Part shown: one piece after another, positions 1 through 5,533 of the stretch
Layout: each line of letters opens with the position of its first letter
Position numbering within the stretch: the stretch's first letter is position 1
Assembly (NCBI GenBank): GCA_012727685.1
Contig: JAAYGO010000225.1
Location: forward strand, 1-13,463
Origin: Bacillota bacterium
GTDB lineage: Bacteria; Bacillota; Dethiobacteria; DTU022
Length of the DNA stretch: 13,463 bases
Direction: 5' to 3'
The notes under the pieces: model-generated
What the model was told of the DNA's origin: nothing
Database searches by the model: none
Seen by the model: only the letters and a program-made list of their open reading frames with translations
Position numbers and translations under genes: made by a program

Positions 1-57
1 CCCCTTATTCCCTTTTCTTTTCCCTTGTTCTTTCCCTTTTTCTCGTCCATATTTCCA

Positions 58-66
58 ATTCTAGCA
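58..66 (-). promoter_or_regulatory. Possible extended -10 promoter reading off the left edge
   Basis: On the minus strand the sequence reads TGC-TAGAAT, an extended -10 element (TGn plus 5 of 6 matches to TATAAT). It sits in AT-rich DNA that differs from the GC-rich genes. A hexamer TACAAA lies 17 bases upstream and is a poor -35, which an extended -10 could tolerate. It would drive whatever lies left of the window. The first minus-strand ATG (48-50) starts only 7 bases after the -10, so either the message is leaderless or the true start lies outside the window. Inferred from motif only. Confidence 0.3.
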
Positions 67-178
67 TACTTATAATTATTTTTGTACTACAAAAAATGGT
101 AAATGGTTAACTTTTGAGACAGCCCCGGAATTTAGGAGCGGCACCATTTCATTTTATCCTGAAAATGCGGCAGCCACT

Positions 179-206
179 GAGATCCTTCGCTGCACTGATG
201 ATGACA
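179..206 (-). repeat. Degenerate copy of the HSERSEE-type dispersed repeat, inverted
   Basis: Read on the minus strand this 28-base block begins TGTCAT and ends GCGAAGGATCTC. That matches the widespread bacterial intergenic repeat beginning TGTCATTCTGAGCG and ending GCGAAGAATCTC, with a few mismatches in the middle. A second degenerate copy lies in the opposite orientation at 309-336, so the two form an imperfect inverted pair about 160 bases across. The family is recognised from memory of its sequence and not from a search. Confidence 0.65.
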
Positions 207-257
207 TTAAGGGCACCTTGGGAATTATTACCGGGATCATTTTCATACCCCTGCTGG

Positions 258-278
258 TGCCCCCGCCCTGCGGGGGCA
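258..278. repeat. Perfect GC-rich hairpin between the inverted repeats
   Basis: TGCCCCCGC and GCGGGGGCA form a 9-base-pair stem around the three-base loop CCT. No T-run follows on either strand, so it does not look like a Rho-independent terminator. Its context (CTGGTGCCCCCGC, then a stem closing in CATGG) resembles the hairpin at 5313-5330, which suggests a second small palindromic repeat family in this genome. Confidence 0.6.
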
Positions 279-308
279 TGGACGTCTACCCTGTCATTTT
301 GCACAATC

Positions 309-336
309 TACCATTCTGAGCAAAGCGAAGAATCTC
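309..336 (+). repeat. Degenerate copy of the HSERSEE-type dispersed repeat, direct
   Basis: The block reads ACCATTCTGAG then AAAGCGAAGAATCTC, a close match to the TGTCATTCTGAGCG...GCGAAGAATCTC repeat. Its plus-strand translation in the overlapping open frame gives YHSEQSEESLF, the familiar spurious peptide produced by this repeat in many genomes. It is the partner of the inverted copy at 179-206. Confidence 0.7.
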
Positions 337-454
337 TTTTCTTATATTTCCAGAGAAAAGGAGGGATTTTATGGCGACAGCGTAGCGTTGTTACATCGAG
401 CAGGAAGCTATTCAGTTAAGCCGGTAAAGGGGAAAAGAAAGATAAATTGGGGAT

Positions 455-468
455 GGGGCAATTGCCCC
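455..468 (-). terminator. Possible terminator hairpin directly after rpoN
   Basis: GGGGCAATTGCCCC is a perfect 14-base palindrome (5-base-pair stem, AATT loop) that abuts the rpoN stop codon with no gap. On the minus strand it is followed by ATCCCCAATTTATCTTTC, which is T-rich only after several C residues, so it is a weak match to a Rho-independent terminator. It is the only candidate seen for ending the rapZ-yvcK-whiA-rpoN transcript inside the window. Confidence 0.4.
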
Positions 469-1887
469 TCATTGGAAGCGGCGCCGCTTGTAGGAAGCCG
501 GTATCTGCAGTTCTTCCCGGTATTTGGCGACCGTACGCCGGGAAATGTTCACCCCTCGCGCCTGCAGCACCTGGGCCAGTTGCTGGTCGCTCAAAGGCTT
601 ATTGGGATCTTCAGCCTCGATCAGTTCCCGCAACACCGTCTTGATGCTGTGGGAAGAAATATCGTCGCCGTCATCGCTGGGGAGGGCGTTGGAGAAAAAG
701 AACTTTAAGGGGAAAATGCCCCGCGGCGTCTGGATATACTTGTTGTTCGTGGAACGGCTGACCGTCGATTCGTGGACGCCGACCTGGCGGGCCACTTCTT
801 TGAGTGTCAGCGGTTTCAACCGCTTAATCCCGTGCTCGAGAAAAGACCGCTGGATCTCCACTATTTTTTGAGAAACCTTGTAGAGGGTTAGACGGCGCTG
901 TTCAATGCTGCGGATGAGCCAGTATGCTTTTTCCAGTTTGCCTTTAATGTACGTGGAAAGCTGTTCGTCCTTCCCCCCGCTTTGCATCAGCTTGCGATAA
1001 AAAGGACTGATCGTCAACTGGGGGATGCCGCTGTCATTGTTCATGACCACGTAGTCATCCCCGACCTTTTCCACGATAATATCGGGGATAATGTAGCGTG
1101 CTTCGCTTCCCGCACCGTAAATGCTGCCCGGTTTAGGGTTGAGGGTGCGAATAAAATCAACAGCCGCCCGCACTTCGCCCTCCTCGCAGTTGAGGCGTGA
1201 AGCAATGTAGCGGTAGCGGCCGTCGGCGGCGGCGGGAAGAAAATTCTTCACTATTTCTTCCGCCAGCGGCGGCGCCTGATCGAGGTTCTGGAGCTGAATG
1301 AGCAGGCATTCCCGCAGGTCACGGCTGGCAATTCCCTTGGGCTCCAGGCCCTGGACGATTTTCAAAACCGATTCCAGCTCCTCCACCGTTACGCCGAGGG
1401 CCTCGGCCAGCTCATCCAGGTCCCCGCGCAGGTAGCCGTTATGATCGAGGTTGCCCACCAGGTAGGCGGCAATGCTATACTGCCGCGGCGTGAGGGATAA
1501 AAGACGAAGCTGCCCCAGCAGATCTTCGGCCATTGACTCGGTCTCGTCGGCATAATTATCGATGGCGGGAGGGAGTTCGCTGAAGGCATTGGGACCGGAC
1601 GATTGCATGGCCAGGTCCAGGTCCACATCCCTGAAATATTCCTCCCACGGAAACTCGTCGTTTGAAGGAAGTTCTCCGGCGGCTAGCTCTTCCTGCTCCG
1701 GCTCCAATCTTTCATCTTCGCTTTCATCGCTGATCTCCAAAACGGGGTTGTTCAGCAGCTCTTCCTGGATATAATCCAGCAGCTCCAGCGAGGAATACTG
1801 CAGGAGGGTAATCGCCATCTTCAGTTCCGGTGTAATGATTAATTTTTGCGTCTGTTCGAGCTTCAGCTCGTAGTCAAGCTTCATCAT
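469..1887 (-). CDS. rpoN: RNA polymerase sigma-54 factor
   Basis: This is the alternative sigma factor that directs RNA polymerase to -24/-12 promoters and needs an AAA+ enhancer-binding activator to open DNA. The 472-residue product has the usual layout. Region I is glutamine/leucine-rich (about residues 1-50, with QTQKLIITPELKMAITLLQ). An acidic region II follows (about 52-90), then the core-binding domain, a helix-turn-helix (about 360-380, VARQVGVHESTVSR), and the C-terminal RpoN box at 449-458 (SRRTVAKYRE; the family consensus starts with A). The start is an ATG doublet at 1887; GGGAAGTGGTG upstream is only a moderate ribosome binding site. The gene follows whiA by 37 bases and is probably co-transcribed. 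No activator gene lies in the window, so its regulon cannot be told from here. Bacillus calls the homologue sigL. Confidence 0.97.
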   Translation of the reverse strand: MMKLDYELKLEQTQKLIITPELKMAITLLQYSSLELLDYIQEELLNNPVLEISDESEDERLEPEQEELAAGELPSNDEFPWEEYFRDVDLDLAMQSSGPNAFSELPPAIDNYADETESMAEDLLGQLRLLSLTPRQYSIAAYLVGNLDHNGYLRGDLDELAEALGVTVEELESVLKIVQGLEPKGIASRDLRECLLIQLQNLDQAPPLAEEIVKNFLPAAADGRYRYIASRLNCEEGEVRAAVDFIRTLNPKPGSIYGAGSEARYIIPDIIVEKVGDDYVVMNNDSGIPQLTISPFYRKLMQSGGKDEQLSTYIKGKLEKAYWLIRSIEQRRLTLYKVSQKIVEIQRSFLEHGIKRLKPLTLKEVARQVGVHESTVSRSTNNKYIQTPRGIFPLKFFFSNALPSDDGDDISSHSIKTVLRELIEAEDPNKPLSDQQLAQVLQARGVNISRRTVAKYREELQIPASYKRRRFQ

Positions 1888-1923
1888 ACACCACTTCCCG
1901 CCCTACTATTTCGACACTGCGGA

Positions 1924-2889
1924 TCATAATCCTGCAGGTTGCCCGCCCGCGCCCTTGCGCTCGCGCTCCTTGACGATCCGCTCCATCTGCCGGAAGCGGT
2001 GGTTCATGCCCGATTTGCCGACCGGCGGATCAAGCATTTCACCCAGTTCTTTTAACGAGGCCTCGGGGTACTGCTTTCTAAGCCAGGCTGCTTCCTGCAG
2101 GGAAGGGGGAAGGCGGTTAAGGCCGACCAGGTAGTCGAGCCGGTCGATGATCGCCAACTGCTGCTGGGCCGAAGCAATGACCTTATCCAGGTTGGCCGTA
2201 TCGCAATTGACGAGGCGGTTGACATGGTTGCGCATGCTTTTCACCACGCGTGCCGCCTCCATGTCGAGGAGGGCACTGTCGGCGCCGATCACCCTTAAAA
2301 AGTCGGCGATGGCGTCTCCTTTCTTTAAATAGAGCGAATGGAATCCGTTATACTGGCGCAGGGAGGGTTGCAAATTAAAAATGGCGAGGCACTCCTGCAA
2401 GGCCAGGGCATCTTCCTGGTAACTGCAATTGATCTCCAGGTGATAGCCGGAGCGTCCCGAGATGCTTACCGATCCGCCGGCTAAAAAGGCGCCCCTGATG
2501 AAGGCCCGCGCGCAGCAGCGCTGCTGTGGCAGGTGACCGGCCTCCCGGGTGAGGCATGTTTTTTGCCCGGCCTCTCTCAGGTGCAGGTAAACCAGCAAGG
2601 CATCGACCTGATCTGCGCCTGATACCAGGACGAGATAGCGATTCTTGCCGAAGCGGCTCTCCTTTTTTTTGAGCACGACAGGCTTCTCCATGCCCGCTTT
2701 TTTGAGCAGCCGGAAAACATGGCGGGCCAGGGCATTGTAGTCGACCAGAATGCTTAAGATCTGATTGCCGTCCCGCAGGGTTAAATAACCGCGCAGCAAA
2801 ACCAGGGCAGCCAGTTCCCAGGCACAGCAGCAATCGGCGAGCTCACGCCAGCGCACCAGTTCGTGTTTGACCTGCCGGTTGAAAGACAT
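1924..2889 (-). CDS. whiA: DNA-binding protein WhiA
   Basis: WhiA is a conserved Gram-positive DNA-binding protein. It regulates sporulation-associated division genes in Streptomyces, and influences cell division and chromosome segregation in Bacillus. The 321-residue protein starts MSFNRQVKHELVRW. It has the N-terminal and LAGLIDADG-homing-endonuclease-like domains (RGAFLAGGSVSISG, then YHLEI) and a C-terminal helix-turn-helix (about 275-310, YPEASLKELGEMLDPPVGKSGMNHRFRQMERI in part). NCDTANLDK is typical of the family. I chose the ATG at 2889 over the longer open frame to 2979 because it is preceded by GGAGGTGGAGG and matches the family's N-terminus. The start overlaps the yvcK stop (TGATG), suggesting translational coupling. 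Length is ordinary and nothing appears broken. Confidence 0.95.
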   Translation of the reverse strand: MSFNRQVKHELVRWRELADCCCAWELAALVLLRGYLTLRDGNQILSILVDYNALARHVFRLLKKAGMEKPVVLKKKESRFGKNRYLVLVSGADQVDALLVYLHLREAGQKTCLTREAGHLPQQRCCARAFIRGAFLAGGSVSISGRSGYHLEINCSYQEDALALQECLAIFNLQPSLRQYNGFHSLYLKKGDAIADFLRVIGADSALLDMEAARVVKSMRNHVNRLVNCDTANLDKVIASAQQQLAIIDRLDYLVGLNRLPPSLQEAAWLRKQYPEASLKELGEMLDPPVGKSGMNHRFRQMERIVKERERKGAGGQPAGL

Positions 2890-4295
2890 CAGCCTCCACC
2901 TCCAGATGCGGAAATCGGGGCTTTCTGCCGGGCTTCTGCCTGGCGCCCCGCCCGGCGATGCTGCAATCGCTCCTCCCACCGTCCGGTCCAGGAACGCCTC
3001 CGGGGGGGGAGGGCATGGTCCATGATCAGCCGGGCCAGGCGCCGGCCGTCGTGTCGCGTCACCTGCTTGTGATCGAGCAGCGGTGCACTGATCACCCGGG
3101 AATTCATTTTTCGCAAATCCTGGTATGACGGTTGAACCAGCGCCGAGCCATGGTGCTTGAGAAAGGCAAGTCCTTCCTTGCTGATGGTGAGATCCGAATT
3201 GACAACAATATAGTCGAGCAGGTCCGGTGATGAATGCTCCAGCAAGGCCTGCACATGGTCTGCCGCCGAGAAACCGGTGGTTTCACCCTGCTGGGTCGCC
3301 ACATTGCAAATATAGAAAACGGGCGCCCGTGCTTTTACGATCGCCTCCACGATCCCCGGTACGAGCAGGTTGGGGATGATGCTGGTAAAGAGGCTGCCGG
3401 GTCCCAAAACGATCACATTCGCCCTGTCGATCGCTTCGAGCACCTCCGGCAGCGGTTTAACCCGGTCCGGCACCAGGGAGATCCGTTTAAGCGGCCCCTC
3501 TTGATGATAGAGGATGGATTGTCCCCGGGTGAGATTCCCCTGGACATCTACGGCTTCGAGCTGGACCAGGTCCAGGGTAACCGGATAAACCCGGCCGCGA
3601 ATGGCCAGCACCCGGCCAAAGAGTCGCACTGCCTCTTGAAAGCCAAACATCTCCGCCATGGCTACGATCAATAAGTTTCCAAAGCTGTGTCCTGCCAGAC
3701 CGGAGCCGGCGGTAAAGCGATGATCGAACAGCTTCTCCATCACCGGTTCCGTATCAGCGAGAGCAAGGAGGCACGAGCGGATGTCACCGGGCGGTAAAAT
3801 GCCCAGTTCGCCGCGCAGCCTTCCCGAGCTGCCGCCATCATCGGTGACCGTAACCACCGCCGTAAGGTTGCTGGTATACAGCTTTAAATCGCGCAGCAGG
3901 ACTGAAAGGCCGGTTCCCCCGCCGATGGTGACCACCCGGGGGCCGTTTTCCAGGTAGCGCCTGGTGAAGATCAGTTCAATCAACGGTTTATTATTACCGG
4001 TGAGGCGATTGTGAAGCAGCGCCTCCCTGATCGAAACGACCGCTTGATGCAAACCCAGGATTAAGAGAACCAGTCCGAGGATCATCAACAAGCCGCTGTA
4101 AACGGAGCCGGGCAGAGCTTGCAGCAGCGGCCGCATTAATCTGCCGAACGCAAAGGCCAGCTTTGGACCGAGCAACAGGGCAAAACCGAGCAATAATACG
4201 CCAAAACCGATCGCCGCCAGGAGCAGCCACCGTTTTATCCTTAAGCCGGGATAGAGCCACCGCCAGGTGCTCCCCGCAACCCGCTTCCACCACAA
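2889..4295 (-). CDS. yvcK: YvcK/CofD-like gluconeogenesis factor with membrane anchor
   Basis: YvcK proteins bind UDP-GlcNAc-type nucleotide sugars, and in Bacillus are needed for growth on gluconeogenic carbon and for normal cell shape. The conserved domain begins near residue 119. Visible motifs are GGGTG (125-129), DDGGSSGRLR (152-161), LPPGDIRSCLLALA (167-180), GHSFGN (203-208) and LGPGSL (297-302). The first roughly 100 residues are an extension with two hydrophobic segments (about 23-43 and 66-85) and no obvious signal-peptide cleavage site, implying a membrane-anchored protein; Bacillus YvcK lacks this. A basic tail (430-460) ends in four glycines whose codons form the whiA ribosome binding site. 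The start is TTG, chosen because GGAGGTGA lies at ideal spacing and a stop codon directly precedes it. It follows rapZ by 25 bases. Confidence 0.94.
   Translation of the reverse strand: MWWKRVAGSTWRWLYPGLRIKRWLLLAAIGFGVLLLGFALLLGPKLAFAFGRLMRPLLQALPGSVYSGLLMILGLVLLILGLHQAVVSIREALLHNRLTGNNKPLIELIFTRRYLENGPRVVTIGGGTGLSVLLRDLKLYTSNLTAVVTVTDDGGSSGRLRGELGILPPGDIRSCLLALADTEPVMEKLFDHRFTAGSGLAGHSFGNLLIVAMAEMFGFQEAVRLFGRVLAIRGRVYPVTLDLVQLEAVDVQGNLTRGQSILYHQEGPLKRISLVPDRVKPLPEVLEAIDRANVIVLGPGSLFTSIIPNLLVPGIVEAIVKARAPVFYICNVATQQGETTGFSAADHVQALLEHSSPDLLDYIVVNSDLTISKEGLAFLKHHGSALVQPSYQDLRKMNSRVISAPLLDHKQVTRHDGRRLARLIMDHALPPRRRSWTGRWEERLQHRRAGRQAEARQKAPISASGGGG
2893..2903 (-). promoter_or_regulatory. Doubled ribosome binding site for whiA
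   Basis: GGAGGTGGAGG on the minus strand carries two GGAGG cores, 9 and 3 bases before the whiA ATG at 2889. It decides the whiA start. It lies inside the last codons of yvcK, where it encodes the terminal glycines. Confidence 0.8.
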
Positions 4296-4300
4296 CTAAA

Positions 4301-4308
4301 TCACCTCC
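4301..4308 (-). promoter_or_regulatory. Ribosome binding site fixing the TTG start of yvcK
   Basis: GGAGGTGA on the minus strand is a near-perfect anti-16S match. Five bases separate it from the TTG at 4295. The in-frame codon before TTG is TAG, so no earlier start is possible in that frame without crossing a stop. Confidence 0.8.
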
Positions 4309-4320
4309 AGCCCATACGTC

Positions 4321-5199
4321 TCAGGCTTTGTTGATATCTCTGTGTTCAACAGTGATGCTGTACTTCTTCCCGAGGACCCGTCCCAGTTCATTGGCCAGAA
4401 CCACGGAGCGGTGCCTCCCCCCGGTGCAGCCCAGAGCAATCACCAGGTGCGACTTCCCTTCACGCACATAGTAGGGGAGAGAAAACTCGAGCAGGTCTTG
4501 CATTTTTTGAAAAAATTTATGGGTGACCATCCAGCGCCAGACATAATCCTTCACCTCGGTAGTTTCACCGGTAAGGGGCCTCAGGTGCTGCACATAATAG
4601 GGGTTGGGCAAGAAGCGGACATCGAAGACGAGATCCGCGTCCAGGGGCAGGCCGTACTTGTAACCGAAAGAAATGATCAGGATATGCATCCGTTTCTCGG
4701 GCTTCTCCGATTCATAGTAATGGGCGATTTTCTCTTTCAGTTCCCGCGGCTCCAGGTTGGAAGTATCGATCACGCGATCCGCTTTACCCCTGAGTTCGCT
4801 CAGCGCCTCCCGTTCCTGGCGAATGGCTTCCGGAAGGCTTAGATCGCCCAGGGGGTGGCGGCGCCTGGTTTCTTTAAAGCGGCGGATTAAGACCTCGTCG
4901 CTGGCCTCAAGAAAGAGGATTTCCGGTTCGAGATTTTTCTCTTCAAGCTCCTGCAGCGCCTCAAAGAGGTGACCGAAAAAGGCGCCGCCGCGCATGTCAC
5001 AGACCAGCGCTACTTTCTTGATCTGGCCGCCTGACTGCGCGCACAGTTCGGCAAACTTGGGGATGAAGGTAGGGGGCAGGTTATCGACGCAGAAGAAGCC
5101 CAGATCTTCAAAGCAGTCAACAGCGTTGCTCTTGCCTGCACCCGAAAGGCCGGTAATTAAAACGAATTGGAGTCCTGGGATCTTGTTCAGGTTAACCAC
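4321..5199 (-). CDS. rapZ: RNase adapter RapZ / nucleotide-binding protein YvcJ
   Basis: This is a P-loop nucleotide-binding protein. In E. coli RapZ delivers the GlmZ small RNA to RNase E and senses glucosamine-6-phosphate; the Bacillus homologue YvcJ binds and hydrolyses nucleotides and affects competence. The 292-residue product has a Walker A motif GLSGAGKS (17-24) followed by the family stretch EDLGFFCVDNLPP (31-43). In the C-terminal half are DVRFLPNPYYVQHLRPLTG (193-211) and IALGCTGGRHRSV (254-266), both highly characteristic. The called start is GTG at 5199, with GAGAG 8 bases upstream. An SD-like GAGGTGG overlaps the GTG itself, so the exact start is uncertain by a few codons. It leads the rapZ-yvcK-whiA-rpoN group after a 334-base non-coding leader. 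The small-RNA adapter role is proven in enterobacteria only; transfer here is inference. Confidence 0.95.
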   Translation of the reverse strand: MVNLNKIPGLQFVLITGLSGAGKSNAVDCFEDLGFFCVDNLPPTFIPKFAELCAQSGGQIKKVALVCDMRGGAFFGHLFEALQELEEKNLEPEILFLEASDEVLIRRFKETRRRHPLGDLSLPEAIRQEREALSELRGKADRVIDTSNLEPRELKEKIAHYYESEKPEKRMHILIISFGYKYGLPLDADLVFDVRFLPNPYYVQHLRPLTGETTEVKDYVWRWMVTHKFFQKMQDLLEFSLPYYVREGKSHLVIALGCTGGRHRSVVLANELGRVLGKKYSITVEHRDINKA

Positions 5200-5232
5200 C
5201 TCTTTTTCTCTCGAAAATACGGTAGCCGGATT

Positions 5233-5285
5233 CAGCCCCCCTCACCCTGCCCTCTCCTCTCAAAGGGGGGGAGAAGGGATTAGGG
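5233..5285. repeat. CCCTCACCCTGCCCTCTCC hairpin repeat, copy 1
   Basis: A pyrimidine arm (CCCTCACCCTGCCCTCTCC) is followed by a complementary purine arm (GGGGGGGAGAAGGGATTAGGG), giving an imperfect hairpin with a short loop. A 21-base block (5237-5257) is identical to 13212-13232, and the surrounding 50 bases align well with the second copy. This is a REP-like palindromic repeat of a type seen dispersed in many bacterial genomes. On the minus strand it would lie in the rapZ leader RNA, ending about 30 bases before the start codon. Confidence 0.75.
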
Positions 5286-5312
5286 ACGACGCCAATTTCT
5301 TCCTCCTGATGG

Positions 5313-5330
5313 CGCCCCCGCTGGCGGGGA
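5313..5330. repeat. GC-rich hairpin similar to the one at 258-278
   Basis: CCCCG and CGGGG pair around the loop CTGG. The flanks (CTGATGGCGCCCCCGC before, then ACATGGGGCTAC) resemble those of the hairpin at 258-278 (CTGCTGGTGCCCCCGC before, CATGGACGTCTAC after), so the two are probably diverged members of one repeat. No T-run follows on either strand. Confidence 0.4.
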
Positions 5331-5436
5331 CATGGGGCTACGAGGAATAATCAAGATAAAGGCCTTTGTCAGAAAAGAGTTCTGCTTTTATAATATTTAT
5401 CCTGCCGGAGAATGATGCAGAGAAAAGGCATATTAT

Positions 5437-5521
5437 GACAACTTGTAATCTGCCATCCCTATCCGTGCCGGCAGCCCCGGCATTATCCTGATCGCGGAGC
5501 CAGCTTTTGCGGAAAGTTGTC
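5437..5521. repeat. 85-base inverted repeat enclosing a small hairpin
   Basis: GACAACTT (5437-5444) and AAGTTGTC (5514-5521) are perfect 8-base inverted repeats. Near their centre TGCCGG and CCGGCA (5466-5471 and 5477-5482) form a 6-base-pair stem with a five-base loop. The intervening sequence pairs poorly. It lies just downstream of the HAD stop codon. It could be a folded RNA element or the remains of a tiny insertion, but an 8-base match in a region this size is also possible by chance. Confidence 0.3.
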
Positions 5522-5533
5522 AATAACAGGCAC

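Larger units (their letters stand above)
1..457. other. Non-coding gap downstream of rpoN, rich in repeat debris
   Basis: No convincing gene is seen here. From left to right it holds a pyrimidine-rich tract (1-47), an AT-rich stretch with the possible leftward promoter (about 55-115), an inverted pair of degenerate dispersed repeats (179-206 and 309-336), a GC-rich perfect hairpin between them (258-278), and the hairpin next to the rpoN stop codon (455-468). The one plus-strand open frame of about 100 codons crossing it (114-419) is a by-product of the repeats and is not called as a gene. Confidence 0.7.
5200..5533. other. Non-coding leader between the HAD gene and rapZ
   Basis: No gene is called in these 334 bases. 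They hold a CCCTCACCCTGCCCTCTCC hairpin repeat (5233-5285), a GC-rich hairpin (5313-5330) and a wide inverted repeat enclosing a small hairpin (5437-5521). I found no convincing sigma-A promoter for rapZ. A perfect minus-strand TTGACA (5518-5523) lacks a -10 at normal spacing. An AT-rich block giving TATTAT/TATAAA (5387-5395) lacks a -35. rapZ may be read through from the uvr operon or use an unrecognised promoter. Confidence 0.6.

Noticed and set aside
114..419. 101-codon open frame on the plus strand
   Set aside because: It spans the dispersed repeats, including the YHSEQSEES peptide they encode, and lacks family resemblance elsewhere.
2890..2979. N-terminal extension of whiA
   Set aside because: The longer frame overlaps yvcK by about 90 bases. 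The ATG at 2889 has a GGAGGTGGAGG site and gives the normal WhiA N-terminus.
5371..5395. CAGAA-AAGAG-TTCTG hairpin followed by CTTTTATAAT as a plus-strand terminator
   Set aside because: The stem is only five weak base pairs and there is no plus-strand gene upstream to terminate.
5448..5475. Possible sigma-54 promoter (minus-strand CCGGCACGGATAGGGATGGC)
   Set aside because: The -24 GG is present, but no GC dinucleotide in a TTGC-like -12 element follows at the required spacing.
5338..5523. 61-codon minus-strand open frame in the rapZ leader
   Set aside because: TTG start with no ribosome binding site, no recognisable motif, and it runs through the inverted-repeat structure.
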